In this document: one piece after another, positions 12,364 through 22,860 of the stretch
How positions within the stretch are numbered: position 1 is the stretch's first letter
Layout of the letters: each line of letters opens with the position of its first letter
Assembly: GCA_003439945.1 (NCBI GenBank)
Contig: QVRM01005470.1
Span: forward strand, 1-64,000
Direction: 5' to 3'
Length of the DNA stretch: 64,000 nt
From: Dermanyssus gallinae
Taxonomy: Eukaryota; Arthropoda; Arachnida; Mesostigmata; Dermanyssidae
Position numbers and translations under genes: made by a program
Notes under the pieces: model-generated
What the model was told of the DNA's origin: nothing
What the model saw: only the letters and a program-made list of their open reading frames with translations
Databases searched by the model: none

Positions 12364-12375
12364 ATCCCTTATGTA

Positions 12376-13100
12376 CAAAGATGTCTTTTTTATTCAAAGA
12401 ATTATGTGAACCTTACTTCTGAACGCCCAGTTCGGTCGACAACACTGGACAATGCGGAGGCTTGCAGCGTTGACTAGCCGCCCTATCCATCACAACTTGA
12501 GTTTGTCCTACCTACAACCTCGACCCCTAAGCACGATGTGCATTGCGTTGACATTAACCTGCCCGTGCGTTGACAAAGTTGAGCACACATCGTGTCCCTA
12601 ACAACATGCTCGCACTTGGCACAAAGGTATCCGACGAATTCAAGCCGATTAGTATAGTGCAAATCTTTGTTATCAACAATTTGTGGTTTACCTACCCTCA
12701 GCAGCTGTAGCGAACTTTTGATGATGCATCTCCATGTCTATCTGCCCGTACACGCCACTATTGACATTGACATGACTATTTACATGAAGTGGGCAGTCAT
12801 TACAGCAGGGCCGAGCAAACTATTCAACTAAACCGAATCTTAAAAACAGTGCTTCCGCAAGAGTGGCAGACTTCGCGTTTATTTTCTGCGGGGCACCAGT
12901 AATGTGTCAAATGATATTACTACTATACGCACAACTTAACTATTGCCGTTAATATTGCAGAAGAGTACAAAAGAGAGATATGTTTGTTGTCATATGAATA
13001 GTTTTTATACTGTAATATATTCTACCACTGTAATCGTTAAATCATCTGTCAAACAGCCGAGCTGGCAAGGTAGGCGACCCTGAGATCACAAGTCGCGGGT
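12376..13100. other. No recognisable gene
   Basis: Nothing is identified beyond short chance frames. At 13063-13093 the sequence before repeat copy B contains GAGCTGGCAAGGTAGG and CGCGGGTTTTT, faintly resembling tRNA A and B boxes. Confidence 0.4.
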
Positions 13101-13178
13101 TTTTCAATGACAAGTTATTGCTAATCACTTGGCTGGCCTACAGAAATATGAACATACTGGCTTCGGGTGCGATTTAAG
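13101..13178 (+). repeat. Dispersed repeat, copy B
   Basis: This is the inverted partner of 11226-11302. The upstream flank (about 13055-13098) has a faint tRNA-like layout, which would make this a second SINE family, but the B-box match is poor and I hold that loosely. Confidence 0.72.
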
Positions 13179-15358
13179 TGAATAACCTGTTCCACCCAGC
13201 TAGCAGGAGATTCCCTTCTGTTATTAATAGCGACACCGCCGCAACTCCGGAACCTGTCCATATCACACGTTTATCTCTGTTGGACACTCTTTTATTAAGA
13301 TTTGCTCTAGTCGTATGGAACGACTACTTCCTAGTGGTATCTTTGTCCGTCCTTTGACCTTGACCAATTTGTTAAACCTTGATTAATCAGTACGCCGAAA
13401 TGAAGCAAATATAGCTCGACAAACAATAGTGATTTTTGAACGACCAAGAAAGCTGGCTACGTTTCCGATTTGACATCAAACCAGAATGCAGCAAGCTTGA
13501 GGTGTATTCCGACGAAAACTACTAATATCAATCTCCAGCCTATCAAATATAGTGGTTGGTAGACATTTCATCTGGCCGACGTAGGTTTAATTAGAGTTGG
13601 ATCTTGCAAGCTACTTTAGCACTGGCTCTGCGCCTGACTCTAACAAACTATCACTGTTTTGCCGATGAGAGCATTCACGTCGCTCACCTAAGGCTACTGT
13701 TGCCTTTTATGAGCGCTATAAATGCAACGGCTGAGCTGAGGTAACTCACTACAATAGGGACGGCCGCCGCCAGGCCGCCGCGATGAAGATGGAGAAAATA
13801 GTAGGACAAATCCCGTGTCTCGGAATCAAACGTATGTTAAGCGTAGCCTCATCATTCGACTCTTCGCAATACCAGCCTCTACTGGGACCAAGGTTTCCGG
13901 TTTGGACGGTTGCATTATGGAACACGTCGGCACGAACCGCTGAGGTATGGCCCCTAAGGGCACGCAGTTCAAGTGAGCTGCTTCGACACAGCATCGACTG
14001 AGCTGACGTAGTTTTCCTCAGTACCCTATATCAGGGAGGACGGCAAAAGGGATACGGTTTAGACGTCCTTAGAAACGACATAGTAAATATTTAATATTAG
14101 GGTAAGATATCAGGCAATAATTATCATCTCGCATACATGCTCGAAAGGGCAAGCACGCATAAAGAGCGGGCGGTTGATGAGAGTGAGTTTCTCCTACAAT
14201 AGAATGCCTGATTTATGGTGAGTATTCACAGAACTGATCTGTACATATCAGCTTAACGTCGCAGCTACCGATTGTTATCGTGTTTGATCCGAAGTTGGAG
14301 CTGTAGCTAGGGGGGTTCCGTTCACGAGTCAGAAAGTCAACGAAATCGCATACACTAAAGAAACACGTGTGCAGATAGATAGACAAACTTGTTTCTAATT
14401 TTCACTGAAAAGCTATGCTGTTGAAGAGCCTCTCGAGAACGTAACGCACCTAGTGTGGAGGAATGCTGGATAGATCTTTAGAACCGATGTGGGCAACCGA
14501 ACAGGCTTCATGGTCGTCGTCATTTCAATCGACTAAACTAACATGGTGCAATACAACCAGCACTATATGTTAGTAATAAGCGCTACAACAAGAGTGGCCA
14601 CTGGCCTCAGATTTTTATGATATGGTTAAAGGCTATTCGGCTGTCCATGGCACTGCGAGTTGCTGTGCCTACTTACCAAAAGTCCGAATAATAGAACTAG
14701 AATGATAGTCGGAAAGAATCGACCCGTAGCTTTAAGACATTTTGAAATATATTGGGAACCCAATACTGAACGAAGAGCACCTTTTAACCAATTTGAACGG
14801 GGCATTTTATTGATTTTTCTAGGGAAATGCTGATAATAACTTAAATGAACTACATTTTGAAAGATCGCTTTAAAAAGGTTAAACTGACCGAAATCGAAAT
14901 TATAACTACTAGCGCCATGGTGACCGCCTATCTCTGCCCACTCCGTTTCGTTAACAGTTTATATTATAAATTTTAGATACAATTTTATATATATCATTGT
15001 AGATACGTGGACAGTGCAAACATTGAGTTTATATCTAATCTTAACGTTGAGTTAATATGGTACTAATAGTCTACATTTTGTTATTGTATAATTTTATTGC
15101 ATTTTTGTATTTGTTAGCCTAAGTTCAAAGATCATATATATTTTCGAGTGAGCATTAAGGTTGCATAACGAGCCTTAAGATATGTATTTTTTACTCTAGA
15201 TATGTATTTTTAGGGTATCTACCTTATCTACGTGCATGAAAAGATGGTTCTATTCAATGACTTGCACCCCATTAACGGTGCAATACGATGACAATACGCG
15301 GTAAAGGCGAGTTGATGGACCAATATCTGAATTTACTGCTAGCTCTATTAAGAAGACT

Positions 15359-15362
<4 letters not shown>
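13179..15362. other. No recognisable gene
   Basis: This is a long stretch without family motifs. The two overlapping 72-81 codon frames near 13750-14000 on opposite strands look like chance. The last 400 bp is AT-rich. Confidence 0.5.

Positions 15363-15440
<78 letters not shown>
15363..15440. repeat. (TA)n microsatellite at the 3' end of the RLE element
   Basis: A perfect 78-bp TA array lies about 140 bp beyond the stop codon of the RLE-element ORF2, on its 3' side. Confidence 0.95.
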
Positions 15441-15443
<3 letters not shown>

Positions 15444-15582
15444 TATCATCATATAAAAACAACAATCTTCATATGCGAGAATAATAATATTTATTATTAG
15501 TTTATTAATTTATATATTTAGGAATTTAATATATACATGTGAATGTTTAAATCCACGGCACCGATGGCTCACTCCTCATCTA

Positions 15583-18522
15583 TCACTCGTATCCGAGTGG
15601 GAGTCTTGCCCGACCCCTGACGCGAAGACGCGGGTCCATCCAGTCTTTCATAGTTCCGAGCACCGAAATCGCGTTACCTCTCTGAACCTCTAGGGAAAGC
15701 CGTTGGCAGAAGAAAGTGCCCGCCCTCTTGTCCATCGTAGCCTGCTGTAAAGCGTCGCCAACCTGGGAAATTAGCGTGGTTGTGAGGGGCCTAGGGCCAC
15801 CCAGCGTCTTGAATGCAAAGGGTGAAAAGTGGTACGCCCGGCCTAAGTTCGCATACTTTCTTGTCTTTGATGTCTCGGCGCGGGAAGCGGCAGTTCCTGG
15901 GCGAGAAGCGCCGGGACCGACAAGGGAGGGGGTCAGAGAGTCGGTCACCGTCGCATCCCACACCAGGGAACGACCCTTGTAGAAAGGTATCAAAGTCAAG
16001 CCGTCGGGCCGCTTGCCATCGTCTCTAGAAAGACCAGGCGGTTCCAGGACGCAAGGGATTTCGGCCTTTCGCAACGACCTTGCAAGAATGTCATTCAGAG
16101 CGGTGTGACGTGGGCGCCGGCCCGCCGAGTGAGCGCAAGACAGGCCGTGTCTGGCCAGGCGTCCGACGGGCTCGCCACAAGTGCATCTGTGTGGCTCTAC
16201 CAAATCAGCTCCCAGTCTCAGGCCAACGCAGATCCGGGTGGATTGGTCGTCAAGGCGGGTACCCAATGAGTCAGCAGGGAGTGCGTGTAGCCAGTCGCTC
16301 GCTCCTGGGCGAGCGACGGCAAGGAGGCGCGCCTTATCCTGGTCGTCACCGCATTCTTCAAGCAACTCAGTAAGCGAAGATTCGTGCACTTTCTCGGCCC
16401 AGGCCCTCTGGCAGGCAAGTCTATTCATATCAGGCGGTGAAGCCTGGAGTCCAGCCGCTATAGCGTCGCGAGTTGCCTCAAACAATGCCCAAGCCCCCGG
16501 CGGGAGCAGGCGCTGGACATGACCCGAAGTAGCGTGCATCGAGGCGGCCACGGCAGGGCCTGCCAAGGAGCGGGCCGAGGGAAGACCAAGACCGGAGGTG
16601 GGGAGAGCCGCCTGGCGCACCTCTCGTGGTCGTAAGTTCAGACCCAAAACCGTCTCGAGGGCCTCCACCACCTGGTCGTCGAATGGTTGGAGAAGCTGGT
16701 TAACTGTACCCGAACAATCCATGGATCGTATGATATGTACGATGCGACACGCGGAGAACGATGAGCGGAGTAGGTAAAGCCCTTGGTGGGCTCCGACCAG
16801 AGGCAGACGTTCTTGCATCGCCCACAATCTGTCCATCATGGGGTCGAGTAGACTCGACAGTGCAGATGGTAAGAGCGGTGCGCCAAGGAGCGTAACTTCG
16901 TGTTCAGACACGACTCTACACCCCGGTAGTAACGCAAGTACGGCACTCAATGTGGGGTCGTCCGGGTCTGTCCCCGGCGCGAACACCTCGCATTTGGCCG
17001 TGTTTAACACCAGGCCACTGACTGTCTCAAAGGCAAGAATTCTGCGCACTTCCTCGAGTAAGTCCTCCATCGGTCCACCGAGTGTGCCATCGTCGAGGTG
17101 CCAGGCGTTGAAAGGCACTTGTATTGAGTTGACCAGCTCACGGATACCCAGGCTGAATAGAGCCGGCCCCAAGGGGTCTCCCTGCTGTATACCTGATGCC
17201 GAGGACAACGTGTGGGCCCCAAACAACAGGACGGATGGCTCCCTGTATGCGTGATTCACTAAGTTGAAGATTTCCGGTACTGTATCACGAACTGCACGAA
17301 GTATATGATCCCTTCGAATAGTATTGAATGCATTGCGAAAATCCAACTTCAAGAGTGCCGTTCGGGGCGGGCTTGATTGGACGAAGGCTCTTGCTGCATG
17401 TACAGCTGCCTCCGCCCCGCCTGCTAAGCCAAAACCCAACTGGTGCGGGCCAAGTTGTTCAATGATAAGATCTTTGGCCTCACGACAGGCTATTTTTGCA
17501 GCAATCCTCCGTATCGTGAGAGAACAGGCGATCGGGCGAATCGATGAGTCCTTTTTGCGGAGTGCGAATAGCTTGGCGCCGAATATAATCTCCCTGACCT
17601 CAGTCGGCAGTGTACCCCATCTCAAGACGTCCACCACTCTGGCAAGTGCTGCGGCCAGTCTCCTTGCCACCGGTCCAAGCACGGGTGCAACAAGGTCCTT
17701 AAGATGACGCGGACGCAAAGCGTCAGGACCGGCGGACGAACTGGCCGGAAAGCTGGCAACAGCTCCCAAGACATCATCGACTGAAGAGTGACGCTGCGTC
17801 ATAGAGTCAGGAGGGTCCGGAAAAACCGAGTCCGATGCAGCAGGTGGGTGCTTGGCGGCAAGCGAGGGCAGGACTTCGTCTCCCGAAACAAACGAGTCCG
17901 TAGAGCATAGTAAGCGGGCCGCCCCGGAAACGTCTCCCTCGGACAATTTAGACGAAACGCGGCGTGCCGAGTCCTCAGGGGAGTCGCAAGCATCTGATGT
18001 GACTCTTCTAACACCACCTACGCGAAATTCAAACCGCCAGCCGTCGCGAAACGCTCGGAGGTTCGACCGAACAGTCGCTGCCAAAGAGGTGGACGACGAA
18101 GTGCGAGGTGGCAGTTGAAGGACCACGTAAGCGAATGACAAGAGCGACTCCCACGAGGGGACGTTGTTGTTGGCCGCCACGAGGTCGAGGACGTCGCATA
18201 GGGACTCGGCAACCAAAGGCCTCACAGCCCGAGGGACTACACGCATCACCCTAGATTGTTGCGACGCAAGTATAAGCCTGTCGACCAGCGACTGTTTAGG
18301 CTGTGACGGGAGTGCTGGTGTGGAGGAAGCAGTCGAAGACGACTCGGGAGTTGTAGACGTGGGACGACATCTAGCTTGGTGAATGGGGAGACCGCGGCGA
18401 GTGAAGCCCCGGCCGCATCTGGGGCAAGTGACCCTTACGGGAGGGTTACCTGCTGTTGAAACGGACAGACGAGGGCGATGGGGGGCTGCGCCGGGGGACT
18501 GAGTGGGCTCAGGGTTCATCAT
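15583..18522 (-). CDS. RLE-class ORF2: zinc finger, reverse transcriptase, restriction-like endonuclease
   Basis: The frame is 979 codons and uninterrupted. The start is a tandem ATGATG at 18522. An N-terminal zinc finger has C33, C36, H48 and C52 (C-x2-C-x11-H-x3-C). The reverse transcriptase includes LKLDFRNAFNTIRR, SGIQQGDPLGPALF and the catalytic box HLDD (residues 475-478, genomic 17089-17100), where most families have YADD or FADD. The C-terminus carries a Cys/His cluster (C780, C782, H792, C796) followed by RPDG (D840) and LVWDAT (D856), the PD...D core of R2-type restriction-like endonucleases. The C-terminal tail after AFKTLGGP is conserved in the relics. The protein would bind and nick a target site and reverse-transcribe its own RNA there. 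The intact frame suggests recent activity, though ORF1 is broken. Confidence 0.93.
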   Translation of the reverse strand: MMNPEPTQSPGAAPHRPRLSVSTAGNPPVRVTCPRCGRGFTRRGLPIHQARCRPTSTTPESSSTASSTPALPSQPKQSLVDRLILASQQSRVMRVVPRAVRPLVAESLCDVLDLVAANNNVPSWESLLSFAYVVLQLPPRTSSSTSLAATVRSNLRAFRDGWRFEFRVGGVRRVTSDACDSPEDSARRVSSKLSEGDVSGAARLLCSTDSFVSGDEVLPSLAAKHPPAASDSVFPDPPDSMTQRHSSVDDVLGAVASFPASSSAGPDALRPRHLKDLVAPVLGPVARRLAAALARVVDVLRWGTLPTEVREIIFGAKLFALRKKDSSIRPIACSLTIRRIAAKIACREAKDLIIEQLGPHQLGFGLAGGAEAAVHAARAFVQSSPPRTALLKLDFRNAFNTIRRDHILRAVRDTVPEIFNLVNHAYREPSVLLFGAHTLSSASGIQQGDPLGPALFSLGIRELVNSIQVPFNAWHLDDGTLGGPMEDLLEEVRRILAFETVSGLVLNTAKCEVFAPGTDPDDPTLSAVLALLPGCRVVSEHEVTLLGAPLLPSALSSLLDPMMDRLWAMQERLPLVGAHQGLYLLRSSFSACRIVHIIRSMDCSGTVNQLLQPFDDQVVEALETVLGLNLRPREVRQAALPTSGLGLPSARSLAGPAVAASMHATSGHVQRLLPPGAWALFEATRDAIAAGLQASPPDMNRLACQRAWAEKVHESSLTELLEECGDDQDKARLLAVARPGASDWLHALPADSLGTRLDDQSTRICVGLRLGADLVEPHRCTCGEPVGRLARHGLSCAHSAGRRPRHTALNDILARSLRKAEIPCVLEPPGLSRDDGKRPDGLTLIPFYKGRSLVWDATVTDSLTPSLVGPGASRPGTAASRAETSKTRKYANLGRAYHFSPFAFKTLGGPRPLTTTLISQVGDALQQATMDKRAGTFFCQRLSLEVQRGNAISVLGTMKDWMDPRLRVRGRARLPLGYE
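18516..18522 (-). promoter_or_regulatory. ATGA stop-start overlap coupling ORF1 to ORF2
   Basis: On the minus strand the sequence reads ATGATGA: the ORF1 TGA (18521-18519) lies inside the tandem ATGs of ORF2. Such overlaps support translational coupling by termination-reinitiation, as reported for UAAUG in the SART1 element. The overlap is seen; the mechanism is inferred. Confidence 0.75.
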
Positions 18523-20307
18523 TTGGGAGCTGGTGCGGGAGACACCAGGTCTTGCAGCAACGGGGCCAAAGCGAGCAGGGGACGCAGTGCCTTCACAATG
18601 CCTCGAAGAGTGTCGCCTAGTTTCGGGTTGATGCGAGCGAGCATGGACACGGCCTTGGACAAAGACCCGAAATCAAAGTCGTCGGTCGACCTAGGTGGGC
18701 GCGCCCGAACACGGGTGACGGCGCGGCCGCGCGGAACCGGCTCACTCCGAGCCAATCGGCCATGGCTCTTGGAAGGGCGGCGAAAAGCGGCCTTGACTTG
18801 TTTAGAAGGTCCTGTTTCAGAAGGTGGCGGAGTCTTCGCACGAAGTGTAGATTTTCGCGGAGCGGGGATCGGCCGAAGAGGGGGGAGCACGACCTCAGCA
18901 CGCGCTGCCGAAGGGTCCGGAGCCTCATCCGGGGAGGCTGGTATCACCAGACGACGTACGGCCGCCGCGTAGGTGCTTGGTGCAGATGTGCCTGGCCGAG
19001 TAGGTGCAGGGTCCGGGACAACGACCAAGGTGGCCACCGGCGTCGACAACTGCGCATGTTGAAGCATGCGTGAGCCGAGCAAAACCTTGCTTTTCTCGCG
19101 GGCTTATGCAAAAACGGGACAGCCCGAGTCCCCTCTGGGGTGGGAACCACTGCAGTCTACGCAACGAGCTCGGTTTCGACATGACGCGGCTAGGTGGTCG
19201 TGCGCACCACATCTTCTACATGCGTTGGCAATTAAAGCAGACAATCGGTGACGAAGCTTCAACCGACACATCATGGTCCCTCCACACAATAAAGACCTTA
19301 TTAGAGGGCGTCCTCTTGAAGAGAACGTGTATCCTCGTTGACGGCACTCGAACGCTATTTTCGTTCTTGAGCCCGGGCCTCGTGTCTCTCCTTATCTTCA
19401 TCGCACCGTACGAGGCGAGCTCGGATAGCAGACACTCGTCAGAAAAGGCCGGGTTTACGTCTTTGATGACGCCCCAAAACTGATCCATTGTGGAACACAA
19501 TCCTATTACCGGCACGCCTCCCAACGCGCTGACGGACACCAAGTCGCTTGCGGCCGAAATCGTGGGCACAGTGGCCGTTATCCCCTTGGGACCGCCTCCC
19601 AACGTTGCCGTCGGCACCAGGTCATGGAGGGCCTTGAATACTTTCACCAGTTGTTCGCCCGAAAAGTCCGGGCGCCGGACCTGCTGCTGTTTGTTGGAAC
19701 CTTCAGGTGCCGGAAGCGTGGAATCCTGTGACGTGAACCGCACTGTGTAGACTGGACCGGTGCCATTGTCAACCGATTCACGGAAGCGTGAAAGTTCCGC
19801 TTCAGCTTTAATCACTCGCCGAAATGATTTCTTGTTCACGACTGTGACGAAGCCGTCGTCACCAATCGTATCACAGACTCCCCGAGAAGGTTCAACACCG
19901 TTACGAGAATCCTCCATATCTGAGGCAGTACGGGCCCGTTTGAGAGTCGGCTCCTGCGCGACTGGATTAGCTGGTGTAGTCTCGACAGCTGTCATCTCCG
20001 CCACTACAGCGTTGCTGCGAGAGTCACCAGCTGGGCTAACCACTTCCATAGGTTGGCAGGCAACCATATCAGATGCGCCGGTGACAGAGGCCGGTCTCAC
20101 AGGCGACGTGCGCGGCACGTTGAGAACAGGTGCAGCGGCACCTGCAGACAACATCTCCAAACGTGACCGCATCGTGCGGCTGCCCTTCGCCGCCATGGCA
20201 GACAGCGCCGCCAGCGCTGCAGACGAGGACGGCGTAGCAGACGCCGGCCCGCGGAGGTGACCGCTCGAACCGCTGCTCCCACCGTCTGCATCCACATCGC
20301 CGTCCAT
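18519..20307 (-). pseudogene. Gag-like ORF1 with CCHC knuckles, disrupted
   Basis: The reading starts at ATG 20307 (MDGDVDADGG) and runs 363 codons to a TAG at 19216-19218, just after CFNCQR, the first half of a zinc knuckle. The second knuckle CRRCGAHDHLAASC (C-x2-C-x4-H-x4-C) and a third, CVDCSGSHPRGDSGC, follow at once in another frame. The join therefore looks like a small deletion with a frameshift that removed the rest of knuckle 1. The second frame is cut by one TAA at 19104-19106, then stays open with a conserved STYAAAVRRLVI block and a basic Pro-rich tail to the TGA at 18521-18519. In related elements ORF1 binds RNA and forms RNPs. With two lesions this copy cannot make the full protein. 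Confidence 0.85.
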
Positions 20308-20520
20308 CAGGACGTTCGGTCGGGAAAGCCGAAGCGTTCAAAAACCAGGAAAGAACCCGGAAAAATACACAGAGCACACCGCACCGGACACTTGAACACG
20401 AAGAGAAGCGCTCGCGCAAAGTTTGTCCGGAAAAACTCGTCAAAACCACTAAAACGAGAGGAATATTCACAGAGCTCACGCACGACGCAACCGTTCGTCG
20501 CCGTAGCAGACGACGAAAGA

Positions 20521-21190
20521 GATCTTCATATTAAAAGCATGAATGCGGGCATTAAGCCACTACCTAAGCTAGGTCAAGCTAATGACAACCCTAAATGGAG
20601 GAAACACATAAGAATCAAGCAGCTAAAGACAAACCTGGTCTGCTATACTGGGCTCTCGAGCGCGTATAATTTCAGCTGTGCACACCTCCGAAAGTGAGGA
20701 CAAAAAATATATTGAGACTAAAAACAAAATCTAAAAGGAGACAAGTATTCAGAGAAAAAAATCCGCCATCGCGACCTCCTCGGAGCACTAGAAGCTGAAA
20801 AAGAGTGGGACACCTCAACAACAGAGGCCTAAATTAGAAGGTAAAAGTTCTCAAGAATAAAGCAAGGCCCAGACGCACGTATACAGGAGCTGAAACGCCT
20901 AGGAGACAGATCCAAGGCCGAAACAGAAACTCTCGCCCAGAAATTTAAACTTCTAAGAGAAGAAAAATAAAATGGCCTTTTAGGGGACTTGCGCCAGAAT
21001 CCCTCGGATCGGCACGATGCAAAGGATAGCATAAAAAGATAGAATACGGGTTAGACAAAACAAAGAAAATCGAGGACCGGATCGCCAAAACGGAACGCTG
21101 GGAGACCTTATTAAAGAAAAATTGCCTTATTAAAGAAAAAGAAAACACGTTTTTCCTTGAACAGCATAACCGCCCAGGTACACATAAAGG
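20521..21190 (+). pseudogene. Possible retroelement ORF1 relic, charged/coiled-coil region
   Basis: Plus-strand frames between 20750 and 21190 are dominated by Lys, Glu, Arg and Gln, with heptad-like text such as RIQELKRLGDRSKAETETLA and REEK, interrupted by stops. This could be a decayed coiled-coil ORF1 of a LINE or a host exon remnant. No zinc-finger or RRM signature is visible. The identification is weak. Confidence 0.35.
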
Positions 21191-21308
21191 TAATTAGAGT
21201 AATGCTTGTCACCAGATGATCATTGACATACAAGGCAATGCTAACTAATTGGGGCACACATTTCGAACTCAAAACCTCCTGTACCTGTACAATTCCTCAG
21301 AAGATGTG

Positions 21309-21309
<1 letters not shown>

Positions 21310-21353
<44 letters not shown>
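21310..21353. repeat. (TA)n microsatellite
   Basis: A perfect TA array of about 44 bp lies about 50 bp from the 3' end of the RLE relic at 21370-22860, the same arrangement as at 15363-15440. Confidence 0.95.
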
Positions 21354-21356
<3 letters not shown>

Positions 21357-21369
21357 GCCTCTAGATCCA

Positions 21370-22860
21370 GGCTTAGTGTCGATTACCTGGACAAGGTGCC
21401 AAGCACCGCCGTGGCGTCACTACGTTGTATATCTACTGAGAGCCCTTGCTGGAAAAATTCACCAGCGCGTACTCCCGTGGCCAATCTAAGACACTTGTAT
21501 ATTTTAGTAATAACTCCCTCGGTAATTTTACCTGAACCCCCTAAGGTCCTAAAGGCAGAAGGTCAAACATCCATAGAGTATCCAATAGTTGCATGTTTTT
21601 AACACTTATTTCTCTGCGCCTGCGAAACAGCATAACAAGCCGTGACTGGCCATTGGAGGTGCTAAAGAGTCAGCTACGGTAGCGTCCCGGACGAGTGTCC
21701 TCCCACCCTAAAAGGCTGTAAGGGTCATCCCGTCAGGTGTACGGGAGTCGTCGGTATATAAACCTGCGGGCTCGCGAATACAAGGATAGCCAGAGGACCC
21801 TAGAGCACGGACTACGGTAATATTCAAAGCAGCGTGTCTGGCCCTACGGCCTAGAATTACAACTTTTTAAGGAGGTTGATTTTAATTCTAGATCATCCTC
21901 CGCCCCCTACGGGCTTAAAACTTAAGCTAAGGCATATTTTCAATCCACCGAGGGCTGGACATGTTAATATATCTAGGGTTTACCCAAAAGTGACACCCCG
22001 GTAGATAACAACCATGACTAGGGCACTAGTTCCCTAGACCACGCCGCCACGCCCGTATTACGGCCTGAGCTGCGGATGCAATGCGGAAACCATCGTGACC
22101 TAGGGGTGACCCTTCTCGCCACAGCTGCACTCATGTTCCTCGACTAGGGGGATCCCGAGGCGAAGGCCAACGCAGATCCTGACGACAAAGTCCTCTAAGA
22201 GGGTTCCAACGGGAGCACTTGGTAGAGCATTGAGCCATGCACCAGCACCACTAAATGAAACTGCTCAAAGCCGTACTTTGTCTACCTCATCTTCTACTGA
22301 ATTTAGAAGATTGGCTAGTTGTATATCTTCCAACGGCGCGGTCCAGCTTGCTTGGGAAATCAGGTCCTGCGTATTGAAATACATTCTTGTAATTTTCTAG
22401 TACAGTACGTGACCGGTCGACAGCTGAGAACTCTAGTACCCTTGACACCCCTTGCGAGGCACTAGGCAATGATGCGATCACCACGGGACCTGCGACCCAG
22501 ACAGTGTCCGGAATGTCTAGGCCTTCTTTTGCCACGGGTAGAAGGGCTTTCCTGCAAGCTGCTTCTGGTAAATTAGATTAAGCAAGGAAGACAGGAACTT
22601 CAACGTGTCGGCGTTCAATTGTGCAGACAGATTTCGATCTTCTGCTAAGTCAATCACCCGAAGCAGGTGGTGTACCCGTGTTGTCAAGAAGCAGGACCTT
22701 AATAAAAACAATCCCCTAAGTGCCCCAAGAGACCCGAGCGACTTGAGAATGATTTTAACTTCTCCACCCAACCAGAATTCTGATCTTTCTTCCCGTAATC
22801 AAGAAGTGGCACGCCTAGTAGGGTAAGGTTGGCCTTAATATTCCTTAGAATGAAATGGGA
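21370..22860 (-). pseudogene. RLE-class ORF2 relic (post-RT region to C-terminus)
   Basis: The minus-strand frames follow the intact ORF2 from the post-RT region to the end. RGLFLLRSCFLTTRVHHLLR (about 22670-22735) matches QGLYLLRSSFSACRIVHIIR. GLDIPDTVWVAGPVVIAS (about 22470-22530) matches GLGLPSARSLAGPAVAAS. HECSCGEKGH (about 22105-22135) matches the Cys/His cluster. FRTLGGSGKITEGVI and GEFFQQGLSVDIQRSDA (21410-21570) match the C-terminal tail. Many stops and frameshifts are present. Sequence divergence suggests a sister lineage or an old copy rather than a recent duplicate. The catalytic RT core is not retained. Confidence 0.88.

Larger units (their letters stand above)
15441..20520 (-). 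mobile_element. Two-ORF RLE-class non-LTR retrotransposon, near full length
   Basis: The element runs on the minus strand: a roughly 200-bp GC-rich 5' leader (about 20308-20520), gag-like ORF1 (20307 to 18519, damaged), ORF2 (18522 to 15583, intact), a short AT-rich 3' UTR and a (TA)n array. ORF2 starts at an ATG that overlaps the ORF1 stop (ATGA, 18522-18519), so ORF2 is probably made by termination-reinitiation. RLE-class elements of the R2, NeSL, HERO and CRE groups nick a target with the C-terminal endonuclease and prime reverse transcription there. A gag-type CCHC ORF1 is typical of APE-class elements, so the combination is notable. The outer boundaries are estimates. Confidence 0.85.

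Noticed and set aside
15716..18382. Plus-strand frames across the RLE ORF2
   Set aside because: They are antisense shadows of a GC-rich coding region whose minus-strand frame carries all the RT and endonuclease motifs.
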